NCBI RefSeq assembly: GCF_026626705.1
Contig: NZ_JAPNKC010000001.1
Location: forward strand, 1,302,001-1,366,000
Direction of reading: 5' to 3'
DNA from: Pyxidicoccus sp. MSG2
Lineage (GTDB): Bacteria > Myxococcota > Myxococcia > Myxococcales > Myxococcaceae
Length of the DNA: 64,000 bases
Positions 1-7,601 of the stretch are shown piece after piece. The notes below the pieces were generated by a model, which did not search any database, was not told where the DNA came from, and saw only the letters and a list, made by a program, of their open reading frames with translations. Numbering within the stretch: position 1 is the stretch's first letter; the number at the start of each line of letters is the position of its first letter. Position numbers and translations under genes: made by a program.

Positions 1-96
1 CGTCCGCTCCTCGAAGCGACGGATGAGGTACATCTTCCGGTACATCGTCAACAGCTGTTCCTTCGAGTACGGGCTGGCCACCGCGGGTGCCTCCAT
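1..96 (-). CDS. pdhA: Pyruvate dehydrogenase E1 component, alpha subunit (N-terminal fragment, cut by window edge)
   Basis: Only the first 32 codons are in the window, starting at the ATG at 96 and reading out of the left edge. The residues include YRKMYLIRRFEERT, which matches the conserved N-terminal helix of thiamine-diphosphate-dependent E1 alpha subunits (pyruvate or branched-chain 2-oxoacid dehydrogenase). These enzymes decarboxylate the 2-oxoacid and pass the acyl group to the lipoyl domain of E2. No catalytic residues are visible, so the choice between pyruvate and branched-chain substrate is an inference from how common pdhA is. A perfect 8-bp hairpin lies four bases upstream of the start and contains the only purine-rich ribosome-binding candidate. 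Confidence 0.72.
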   Translation of the reverse strand, partial: MEAPAVASPYSKEQLLTMYRKMYLIRRFEERT

Positions 97-100
97 GCAG

Positions 101-126
101 GCCGTCCCTGACTCTTGCGGGACGGC
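101..126 (-). promoter_or_regulatory. Hairpin in the pdhA leader covering the likely ribosome binding site
   Basis: A perfect 8-bp stem (GCCGTCCC / GGGACGGC) with a 10-base loop lies directly before the E1 alpha start codon. Read on the minus strand, the AGGGACGG segment nearest the start codon is one arm of the stem, so folding would hide it. It could be a translational control element or simply the last hairpin of the intergenic region. Confidence 0.35.
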
Positions 127-191
127 GGACGCCGAGCGCCTCATAGCGCGCGGCAGGGGGACTTCAAAGCGCTACAAACCGTTCTGTGCCA

Positions 192-208
192 CGCCTGTCT
201 TTCAGGCG
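192..208 (-). terminator. Candidate terminator after the HAD hydrolase gene
   Basis: CGCCTG and CAGGCG form a perfect 6-bp stem around a 5-base loop, beginning eight bases downstream of the HAD hydrolase stop codon. No long T-run follows, so intrinsic termination is plausible but not certain. Confidence 0.4.
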
Positions 209-215
209 CGGTGCG

Positions 216-977
216 TCACGAATCGAGTGCGAAGTGCGGGACGGAGACGACGCCCTCCAGCAACTCCACGGGCCGGCCCGAGTGGTCCGTGGCCAGATGG
301 ATGACGGTGGCCTCGGGGAACTTGCGCCGGTAGTCATTGGCGTGGGTGGGCTCGTTGTCGAAGGCGGCCACCACGGTGCCCAGCCGGCCCAGCTTCGCGT
401 GGGCCTCCCGCTTGAAGGCGTCGTCGTCCTCCTGGAGCGTGGGCTTCATGAAGAGCTGGACCTGCTGCTCGTCCGGAATGGCCAGCCCATGCTGGCGCAT
501 GCAGGAGACGGAGCCCTGGCGCATGCCCTCGTGCCGGCCGGTGACGTAGACGAGCAGCGCGCCCGTCGCCACCACGGCATGGGTGAAGGCGGCCGCGCCT
601 TCAATGGCCACGTCGTCCGCGCAGTAGTCGCTGGTGAAGAAGCGCTCCACCCAGAAGCGGCGGGCCTCCGGGAAGTGGGCCTCCACCTGGGCGGCCTCCA
701 GGCCGCAGGCCTTCATGGCCTCGCGCATGTCCCAGCCCGTCACCCAGTGGTGGGGCGCGCAGGCGGCCAGGGCGGAGAGCGAGCGCGTGGCACCGAACTC
801 GCGGAGGATGCGGGCCTGCCGGGGCCGGTTGTCGAAGAGGGTGGAGTCCAGGTCGAACGCCAGCACCGCCCGGGGACCGAGCGAGCGGGCGCGCGTCAGG
901 ATGCCCCGCAGGGTGTCCCGCCAGTCGTCGCGGATGCGTTTCTTGAAGTCGTCGTAGGCCATGAGCGCGGGGGACAT
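216..977 (-). CDS. HAD-superfamily hydrolase
   Basis: The 253-residue protein carries the haloacid dehalogenase signature motifs in order. Motif I is AFDLDSTLFDN with nucleophile D42 and acid/base D44. Motif II is VYVTGRHEG with T146. A lysine near 178-189 fits motif III, and FDNEP near 207 is motif IV. A phosphatase or nucleotidase acting in the cytoplasm is the natural reading, but the substrate cannot be told from the sequence. Two in-frame ATGs (977 and 962) are possible starts and neither has a strong ribosome binding site; the longer form is given. It lies 40 bases downstream of the membrane-protein gene on the same strand and may be cotranscribed with it. Confidence 0.8.
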   Translation of the reverse strand: MSPALMAYDDFKKRIRDDWRDTLRGILTRARSLGPRAVLAFDLDSTLFDNRPRQARILREFGATRSLSALAACAPHHWVTGWDMREAMKACGLEAAQVEAHFPEARRFWVERFFTSDYCADDVAIEGAAAFTHAVVATGALLVYVTGRHEGMRQGSVSCMRQHGLAIPDEQQVQLFMKPTLQEDDDAFKREAHAKLGRLGTVVAAFDNEPTHANDYRRKFPEATVIHLATDHSGRPVELLEGVVSVPHFALDS

Positions 978-1017
978 TACCCGCGCCAGCGCGATGGCGC
1001 CGCCGAAACCGTGCCGC

Positions 1018-2586
1018 TCAGGCGGCCGACTGCCAGGGCACGGTGCCGGAGGGCGTCCCGGGAGACGAGGGCTCCGGGAAGCGCTGCATGCGCTGGATTC
1101 CGTTGCGGTCCAGCACCAGCCGGACGAACTGCGTCGTCTCCTCGCGCCGGTCCGTCTCCTCCTCCTCCACGGTGAAGCGGAACACCACGTCCACCGGGTA
1201 GCGCTTGGCGCCGCGGATGTGACCCACGGACAGGTCCGCCAGGTCCACGTACTCCAGCGCCAGCTCCGGCTCGTCCATGTCGCGCAGGAAGCGCTCCACG
1301 TTGAGCCGGAGGATGTCGGTGACACCCGTCAGGCCCCGCTCCGTGCGCGGCATCAGGCGCGCGTCCAGGTCGATGTGCTTGCGGTAGCGGATGACCGTCT
1401 CGGACAGCTCGCCCTGGGACGCGGTGAGGAAGTCATCGCGGTGGCGCAGCGCGGACACGGCCGGCGGCACCTTCAGGGACGGACCGTAGTCCACCCGCTC
1501 CTCACACGTCCCAATCGAGCGCCCGGTGACGGGGTCCACCAGGTCCGCCGTCCGGTCCGCCAGGTGCGTGGCCGCCACGCGGCTGAGCATCTTGCGCAGG
1601 CCTTCCTTGATGCGGTCCTTCACCATGTAGCCGACGACGAGGATGAGGAAGAAGTTGAGGCTCGCCTGCGCGAAGCGCGCCTGCGCCCAGAAGGCCACCG
1701 CGGTGGCGAACGTCATCGCCACGCCCGCCGCCAGCGCGAAGAGCATCTCCTCGAAGCCCTGCCGCTTCTGCTTCCGCTTCGAGGACAGGAAGAGCACGTT
1801 CATGCAGAACTTCTTCAGGAAGCCCAGCCGCTGGATGTACTCCTCGTTGTCCCCGGTGGGGCTCAGCACGCTGCGCAGCCGGTGCTCCTTGCGGTACGCC
1901 TCCTCGCGCAGCACCGCCTCCATCAGCCCCTTGCGCAGCCCCACCCACGGCTCCGTGCGCGGCAGCGCCTTCATGTCCGCCACCGAGCGCCGGAAGCCGC
2001 CCTCCACGAGGAGGCTGACGTACTCGTCCACCAGCCGCAGCGCCGCCCGCGGGCGCTCCTGCAGCCGCAACTCCCCCGCCGAGCGCAGCCACGCGCGGAA
2101 GCGCTCCAGCACCCGCGTGACGCCGGACTGCATGGCGAGGATGTCCGCCTCCAGCACCGCGCAGGCGTCCTGGGGCAGCCCGCCCGTGCCCTCGCAGCGC
2201 GACTCCACGCCGATGGCGAAGCGGCGCAGCGCCCCGCGCAGCACGCACGACAGGAGCTTGGCCTGGTAGACGATGTCGCTCTCGGTGCCCATCCCCGTGC
2301 GCAGCCAGGCCTCCAGCCGCACCAGCGGCGAGGCGTCCGACGACAGCAGCTCCTCCACCGCCATCACCGGCGTCTTGAAGCGCACGTAGTTGTGGATGTC
2401 CGCGTAGAAGTCGGCGCGCGGGTACGTCTCCGCGTCGATGTTCAGGCTGCCGGGCAGGAAGAGGTACGCCTCCACGAGGTAGCGCGTCTCCTCCGTGCCG
2501 GTGGGCTGGTACTCGAGCTTTATCTCGAACTGCTTCCGGTCGTGGACCTCGAAGCGGCTTTGCAAGGGTGCGGGTGCCTGGGACAC
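1018..2586 (-). CDS. Conserved membrane protein of unknown function
   Basis: The 522-residue protein is not one I recognise. The N-terminal 270 residues are soluble and rich in charged residues. Two hydrophobic segments follow at about 281-303 and 306-322, separated by a short turn. A second soluble domain of about 200 residues closes the protein. This fits a hairpin membrane anchor with both large domains on the same side. A basic stretch (SSKRKQKR) just before the first membrane segment suggests the flanking domains are cytoplasmic. The start is a GTG at 2586 preceded by GAGTGCGG. The HAD hydrolase gene follows closely downstream. Confidence 0.75.
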   Translation of the reverse strand: MSQAPAPLQSRFEVHDRKQFEIKLEYQPTGTEETRYLVEAYLFLPGSLNIDAETYPRADFYADIHNYVRFKTPVMAVEELLSSDASPLVRLEAWLRTGMGTESDIVYQAKLLSCVLRGALRRFAIGVESRCEGTGGLPQDACAVLEADILAMQSGVTRVLERFRAWLRSAGELRLQERPRAALRLVDEYVSLLVEGGFRRSVADMKALPRTEPWVGLRKGLMEAVLREEAYRKEHRLRSVLSPTGDNEEYIQRLGFLKKFCMNVLFLSSKRKQKRQGFEEMLFALAAGVAMTFATAVAFWAQARFAQASLNFFLILVVGYMVKDRIKEGLRKMLSRVAATHLADRTADLVDPVTGRSIGTCEERVDYGPSLKVPPAVSALRHRDDFLTASQGELSETVIRYRKHIDLDARLMPRTERGLTGVTDILRLNVERFLRDMDEPELALEYVDLADLSVGHIRGAKRYPVDVVFRFTVEEEETDRREETTQFVRLVLDRNGIQRMQRFPEPSSPGTPSGTVPWQSAA

Positions 2587-2610
2587 ACCCGCACTCTACG
2601 TTACCTGTCT

Positions 2611-2626
2611 GTCACGCGGGAGTGAC
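2611..2626. promoter_or_regulatory. Short palindrome in the gap between the MFS and membrane-protein genes
   Basis: GTCAC and GTGAC flank a 6-base centre, forming a 5-6-5 inverted repeat 25 bases upstream of the start at 2586. The hexamer CGTTAC occurs on both sides of it. It could be an operator or a weak terminator of the upstream transporter gene; there is no further evidence. Confidence 0.25.
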
Positions 2627-2660
2627 CCGGGCGTTACACGTCCGTTGAAGCACGAAGGAG

Positions 2661-4133
2661 TTACCCTCCGGTGCCTGTCCGGGAGGCCGGGGCGGCGTCG
2701 GAAGGCGACGGGACGGGCGCCGCGGTGGGCAGCGAGGCCCCCTTCGGCTGGGGCTTCGCGTTCCACACCCGGGTGGCCAGCACCAGGCCCAGGAACGACA
2801 GCGGGAGCATGGCCAGCGGCCAGTTGCCCCAGTTGCCCGGAGTCTTCGCCAGGTCGCCCGCGGGGAGGATGGAGCCCAGGAGAATCGACTGGAGGGCGGT
2901 GCCCGCGTACACGGCGCCGTCGATGATGCCCACGGCGAGGCCCGCGTTCTTCTTGCCGCCGAAGTCCATGCTGGCCGTGCCGGACAGCATGCCATGCACG
3001 CCGATGACGCACAGGGACATGAAGATGACCGTCCACCCCAGGGCCGCGCTGTCCAGGAGGAACAGGGTGGCCACCGCGCCCAGGGACATGCCCGCGTAGA
3101 GCACCGCGGAGACGGGGCCGCGGCGCGAGTCGAAGACGCGGTCGCTGATGACGCCGGCGAACATGCCGCCGGTGATGCCGGCCACGCACAGCAGCATGCC
3201 CCAGTTGGCCGCCACGAAGCCCTCACCGATGCCGGTGGACTTCGCGAACTTGGGGTACCACTGCATGATGGCGTTGCGCATGAAGCCGCTGCAGAACTCG
3301 ATGCAGAGGATGACGATGATGGTGCGGTTGCTCATCATCCGCTTGAAGACGGGCCACACGCCCAGCTGAGGGCCGGTTTCCCCGGAGGACGCGTCCGCGG
3401 TGTCGAAGTCCGGGTGGCCCGTCTGGCCGGGCGTGTCGCGGATGACGAAGAAGTCCAGCACCAGGAAGGCCGCGAGGATGGCGGCGGGCACGAAGAACAC
3501 CCAGTACACCGGCGCCGCCTGCACGACGAGCCGGCTCCAGTCGTAGGCGAAGTAGACGCCCAGCGAGATGAGGATGCCGAAGACGCCGCCCAACTGGCCG
3601 CGCTCCCTCACGTGGAACCAGGACGCGTTCACCTTGACGATGGAGACCGCGCCGAAGCTCTGGAAGTACATGTTGACGGCGTAGAGGAACGACAGCGTCG
3701 CGACGAGGCCGCCGGGCGGCTGCCAGTCCTGCGTCACCACCGCGTACACCACCGCGCCCATGGCGACGTTGGCCACCGCCGAGCCGGCCGCCGACATCAG
3801 GATGGTCTTCCGGCCCCCGAGCCGGTCCGTCAGCGGACCGTTGAGGAGGAAGGCGAAGCCGTAGACCAGCGTGCCCCAGAAGAAGATGGTGCCGAAGTCC
3901 GCGTTGGTGGTGCGGCTGCCCAGCGCGCTGGTGGCCACGTTGACGTTGTAGCGCCCCATGTAGAGGAACGCGTACGTCATGCCCAGCGGGAACCAGTTGT
4001 AGAAGCGGCGGCGCCGGAACGCGTCCGTGTGCCCCAGCTCCACCTTGGGCAGGCGTGCCAGGACGAGGGCGATGGCTCCCAGCAGGATGAGGATGGGCAG
4101 CAGCTGGGCCAGCCAGGGGGGCAGCGACGACAT
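2661..4133 (-). CDS. MFS transporter of the organophosphate:phosphate antiporter (GlpT/UhpT) type
   Basis: This 490-residue inner-membrane protein has about twelve hydrophobic segments and no signal peptide beyond the first membrane helix. After the first helix it carries the motif YMGRYNVNVA, which resembles the conserved arginine segment of the GlpT/UhpT/PgtP family, where this arginine helps bind the phosphate of the substrate. The loop motif DRLGGRK between helices 2 and 3 is the general MFS signature. By family it would exchange a sugar phosphate or glycerol 3-phosphate for inorganic phosphate; the substrate is not predictable. The C-terminal tail is rich in Pro, Ala and Ser. It is probably transcribed on its own after the Nudix gene. 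Confidence 0.82.
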   Translation of the reverse strand: MSSLPPWLAQLLPILILLGAIALVLARLPKVELGHTDAFRRRRFYNWFPLGMTYAFLYMGRYNVNVATSALGSRTTNADFGTIFFWGTLVYGFAFLLNGPLTDRLGGRKTILMSAAGSAVANVAMGAVVYAVVTQDWQPPGGLVATLSFLYAVNMYFQSFGAVSIVKVNASWFHVRERGQLGGVFGILISLGVYFAYDWSRLVVQAAPVYWVFFVPAAILAAFLVLDFFVIRDTPGQTGHPDFDTADASSGETGPQLGVWPVFKRMMSNRTIIVILCIEFCSGFMRNAIMQWYPKFAKSTGIGEGFVAANWGMLLCVAGITGGMFAGVISDRVFDSRRGPVSAVLYAGMSLGAVATLFLLDSAALGWTVIFMSLCVIGVHGMLSGTASMDFGGKKNAGLAVGIIDGAVYAGTALQSILLGSILPAGDLAKTPGNWGNWPLAMLPLSFLGLVLATRVWNAKPQPKGASLPTAAPVPSPSDAAPASRTGTGG

Positions 4134-4232
4134 GCAGCGACCTCGGCAGTGGGAAACGGGACGGGGCGCACCCTACCCCGGTCCGCGGCCCGGCGGAACC
4201 CGGCGCCGCGTTTCGTCCCCCACCCCCGTGCC

Positions 4233-4952
4233 TCAGGCCTGGCGGGCAAGCAGCCGCGTCAGCGCCACCTCCGTCTTCGCATCCGGGATGTCGCCGCGAC
4301 GGCACGCCTCCAGCACCTCCGCGAGGGGCCGCCAGTGCAGCTGCGTGCCCTCCTCCAGCGGCGTGCCGTCCCCCTCCGGGTCCACCGGCTCCAGGCCCGT
4401 CACGTCCACGGCCGCGGGGAACACCTTCTCCGAGAGGATGCCCGGCGCGAGGAAGAAGGAGCCGCCCAGCAACTGGATGTCCTCGGGCTTCACCGCGTAG
4501 CCCGCCTCCTCGCGCACCTCCTCCGCCGCGCGGCGCTTCAGGCCCTCCTCGCCCTTGTCTTCCGGCTCCAGCAGCCCCGCGACGATTTCCTCCACGCGCA
4601 GGTACCCCGCCGCCGGGTCCGGCACCGTCATGGCCCCCCGGTTGTCCTTCCGGAAGAAGGCCGCGGGCCGCAGGTTCATCCGCGTCAGCACCTCGATGGA
4701 ACCGGGGGCACCCGGGGCATCAGAAGCCCCCGGAGCACCCGACGCGCCGCGTCGGAAGACGAGCACCGCGACGGCGTCCAGGCGGGGCCGGTCCACCACG
4801 TCCACCCGGTACACGGAAGACGACGAGCCGTCCGCGCGCCGGTTGCGGCAGCGCAGCCGCCGCACTCGCAAGAAGCCCTCGTCACAGCGCGCCGTGGACG
4901 AGAAATCCTCGATGATCTCGATGTCAGTCACACTGGAATGACCGGGCTTCAT
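4233..4952 (-). CDS. Nudix hydrolase
   Basis: The 239-residue protein resembles ADP-ribose or sugar-nucleotide pyrophosphatases. Its Nudix box starts at GLLEPEDKGEEGLK and ends in EEVREEAGY. Compared with the consensus GX5EX7REUXEEXGU, there are four extra residues in the first loop and Glu replaces the usual Arg, but the metal-binding EE pair and final Gly are kept. A Gly/Ala/Pro-rich insert (about residues 70-85) interrupts the N-terminal beta-sheet region. A hydrolase of a nucleoside diphosphate linked to another moiety is expected. The start ATG at 4952 has no strong ribosome binding site. The gene is adjacent to, and on the same strand as, the MFS transporter. Confidence 0.82.
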   Translation of the reverse strand: MKPGHSSVTDIEIIEDFSSTARCDEGFLRVRRLRCRNRRADGSSSSVYRVDVVDRPRLDAVAVLVFRRGASGAPGASDAPGAPGSIEVLTRMNLRPAAFFRKDNRGAMTVPDPAAGYLRVEEIVAGLLEPEDKGEEGLKRRAAEEVREEAGYAVKPEDIQLLGGSFFLAPGILSEKVFPAAVDVTGLEPVDPEGDGTPLEEGTQLHWRPLAEVLEACRRGDIPDAKTEVALTRLLARQA

Positions 4953-5096
4953 GTCTGCCTGCTCTCCTGGGGAGTAGGACCACGATGGTGATGGAGTAGG
5001 AATGTGATGCCTGCGTTGCTTGCCGGACAGAGCTTGATCCCGTACGGTGCGCCGGCTTTACCGTTGTCCTCCCCCTGAAACACGGAATCTCTCTTG

Positions 5097-7601
5097 ATGC
5101 GTCGCGTCCTGCTCGGCCTCTCCTGTGCCCTGGCTACGGCTTCGTGTATGCCGGTGGTGGAAGGCCAGGATTACAACCTCGCGGGGCAGGAGGTGCGTCT
5201 CACGCTCCTGCATACCTCCGACATCCACTCGCGCCTCATCCCCTATGACTTCGCCCCGCTGAAGACGGACCAGGACCTGGGACTCATCCCGGAGGCCGGT
5301 CCCTTCGGTGGCGCGACGCGCATGGCGGCGCTCCTCAAGCGCGAGCGGGAGAAGGGGGACCGGGTCATCCACCTGGACTCGGGTGACTGCTTCCAGGGCG
5401 CGCCCATCTTCAACATCAACACCGGCGAGGTGGAGTTCAAGTTCCTCTCGCAGACCCGCCTGGACGCGGCGGTGGTGGGCAACCACGAGTTCGACGCGGG
5501 CGCGCTCAACTTCGTCCAGCGCGCGCGGGACAACGCGACCTTCCCGCTGCTGGCCGCCAACTACATGTGGAACGACTGGCGCCAGGTGGGCAGCAACCAG
5601 GCGGGGCTCGAGACCGAGCCGTACACCATCCGCAACATCAAGGGCGTGCGGGTGGGTGTCATCGGCATGGCCAACATCTCCTCGCTCAACTCCATCGTCG
5701 AGGGTGGCAACAGCCTGCAGGTCACCCCGATGGAGCAGAACGAGGTGGTGCGCGCCTACGTGGAGCTGCTGCGCCCGGTGACGGACCTCATCGTCATCGT
5801 CAGCCACCTGGGCCTCACCGAGGACCAGGACGTCATCCAGGGCTACGAGGCCTATTACGAGTACGGCCGCGCGAAGTCCTTCGTCCAGCGCGCCAAGAGC
5901 CCGTGGCAGGTGCTGGAGTGGTTCGGCCCCGAGGGTGACGAGAAGTCGGTGGTGCGCGTGCTCATCCCCGGCGTGTCCGGCGTGGACGTGGTGCTGGGCG
6001 GCCACCTGCACGTGGTGCTCAACCCGCCGCAGCTGCTCGTGGACCCCAGCGGCCGCAAGGTGGTGCTCGCGCACTCGGGCGCCTTCGCCAAGTACGTGGG
6101 CCGGCTGGAGCTGGTGGTGAAGATGCCGGAGGTCGCCGGCGAGGGCGAGGGCGCCGAGGTGCTCAGCCAGGACTACCGCGTCTTCCCGCTGGACGCGCTC
6201 TGGTGCAACGACGCCATGCGCCGCTACCGGTATGACTCGAGCATCTTCTGGACGGAGGGTCAGTTCATCCAGAACCCGGACGTGCGCGCCGCGATCAAGG
6301 CCTGCCGCGACCAGGAGGACCGGAACACGACGCAGCTGCTCCAGCCCTACATCCTGGGCATGGACTTCAAGCTGCAGCTGACCAACATCTTCTCCTACGC
6401 CCCGCGCGACGTGCAGCGCCGCAACAACTCCTCGGGTGGTGACTCGCCGCTGGGCAACGTGGCCGCGGACTCCATGCGCAAGCGCCGCCGCGTCGAGGCG
6501 GAGATGGCGCTCACCAACTCGCTGGGCATCCGCGACAACCTCTATGCCGGCGTGGTGACGCAGGAGTCGATGTTCAACGTGTTCCCCTTCGAGAACACCA
6601 TCAACATCATGTACCTCTCCGGCAAGGAGATGCAGGAGATGTTCAACTTCGTGGCCGAGCGCTCCGCCGAGCGCGGCTGCGTCAGCCAGGCACAGATTTC
6701 CGGCGCGCGCTTCACCATGGACTGCGCCCAGGTGCAGCTGAACGACCTGCGCATCCCCTGCACGCGGGCGAACAACGCCACGGACTGCCCCACGGAGAAC
6801 CGCGCGGGCCATGCCCCCTGGCAGTGCCTCGAGGATGAGTCTTCCGCCGCCGGAGAGGGCCGGTGCTACGCCAACCCGGGCACGGACATCCAGATCAACA
6901 GCAATGCGCTGGACCCCAACGGCACGTACAAGATCGCCGTCAACGACTACATCGCCAAGGGCGGCTCGGGCTTCAACGTGCTCAAGCGCAACACCACGCG
7001 CATCGAAACGGGCATCTCCCTGCGCGACTCGCTCATCGGCTACATGCAGGGCTTCTGCACCTGCCAGGACATCCTCGACGGCAACGCGACGTCCAAGTCC
7101 GGCACCCGCTGCGGCAGCCTCATCAACGGCAAGTGGACGGTGGCTGACCAGGTGGTGGGCTTCTGCCGCGCGGCGAAGGTCTTCAAGGACGAGCTCGCGG
7201 TGGAGGTGGGTGCCTGCAAGTGTGGCGATCTCCTCGGCCGGGGGTTCGACCCCACGGGCTGCAATGCGCAGGGCGTCACCACGCCCGAGCAGGCCCAACA
7301 GGCATGCATCGCCGGAAAGAAGGTCGGCGAGAAGTGCACCTGTGAGGCCCTCGCCGAGCGCGGCTACAACCCCGAGGGTTGCAATGCACCCGAGATTGAC
7401 ACGCCCGCCAAGGCGCAGGCCGCCTGTGCACCGGCCACCGGCCCCTACTCGGGCCGTTGCAGCTGCCGCGACGTGCTGGCGGGCGGCAACCCCATCTGCG
7501 GCACCGTGACGCCGGAGCTGCGCTCCTTCTGTGAGAACCCCACGTCCATGTCCGTCGCGGACGCGGTGGAAGACGGCCGGATCGGCCGGAGGGTGAAGTG
7601 A
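5097..7601 (+). CDS. 5'-nucleotidase/metallophosphatase-family lipoprotein with Cys-rich C-terminal repeats
   Basis: The 834-residue protein starts with a lipoprotein signal (lipobox TASC, Cys near residue 17). The metallophosphatase domain has HTSDIHS, DSGDCFQG, GNHEFD, SHLG and GGHLHV, which are the metal-binding motifs of the UshA/5'-nucleotidase family. The C-terminal nucleotidase domain follows, with TNSLGIRDNL, VFPFENT and NDYIAKGGSGF. The last 150 residues add repeats of a pattern CxC-x10-GCN-x-QGVTTPEQAQQAC that the usual family lacks. It probably cleaves extracellular nucleotides at the cell envelope. An in-frame TTG lies one codon earlier, but ATG at 5097 is preferred. It is first in a three-gene operon, overlapping the next gene at the last base. 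Confidence 0.88.
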   Translation: MRRVLLGLSCALATASCMPVVEGQDYNLAGQEVRLTLLHTSDIHSRLIPYDFAPLKTDQDLGLIPEAGPFGGATRMAALLKREREKGDRVIHLDSGDCFQGAPIFNINTGEVEFKFLSQTRLDAAVVGNHEFDAGALNFVQRARDNATFPLLAANYMWNDWRQVGSNQAGLETEPYTIRNIKGVRVGVIGMANISSLNSIVEGGNSLQVTPMEQNEVVRAYVELLRPVTDLIVIVSHLGLTEDQDVIQGYEAYYEYGRAKSFVQRAKSPWQVLEWFGPEGDEKSVVRVLIPGVSGVDVVLGGHLHVVLNPPQLLVDPSGRKVVLAHSGAFAKYVGRLELVVKMPEVAGEGEGAEVLSQDYRVFPLDALWCNDAMRRYRYDSSIFWTEGQFIQNPDVRAAIKACRDQEDRNTTQLLQPYILGMDFKLQLTNIFSYAPRDVQRRNNSSGGDSPLGNVAADSMRKRRRVEAEMALTNSLGIRDNLYAGVVTQESMFNVFPFENTINIMYLSGKEMQEMFNFVAERSAERGCVSQAQISGARFTMDCAQVQLNDLRIPCTRANNATDCPTENRAGHAPWQCLEDESSAAGEGRCYANPGTDIQINSNALDPNGTYKIAVNDYIAKGGSGFNVLKRNTTRIETGISLRDSLIGYMQGFCTCQDILDGNATSKSGTRCGSLINGKWTVADQVVGFCRAAKVFKDELAVEVGACKCGDLLGRGFDPTGCNAQGVTTPEQAQQACIAGKKVGEKCTCEALAERGYNPEGCNAPEIDTPAKAQAACAPATGPYSGRCSCRDVLAGGNPICGTVTPELRSFCENPTSMSVADAVEDGRIGRRVK

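Noticed and set aside
2611..2626. Strong intrinsic terminator after the MFS gene
   Set aside because: The inverted repeat has only five pairs and no T-run, so it is listed only as a weak regulatory candidate.
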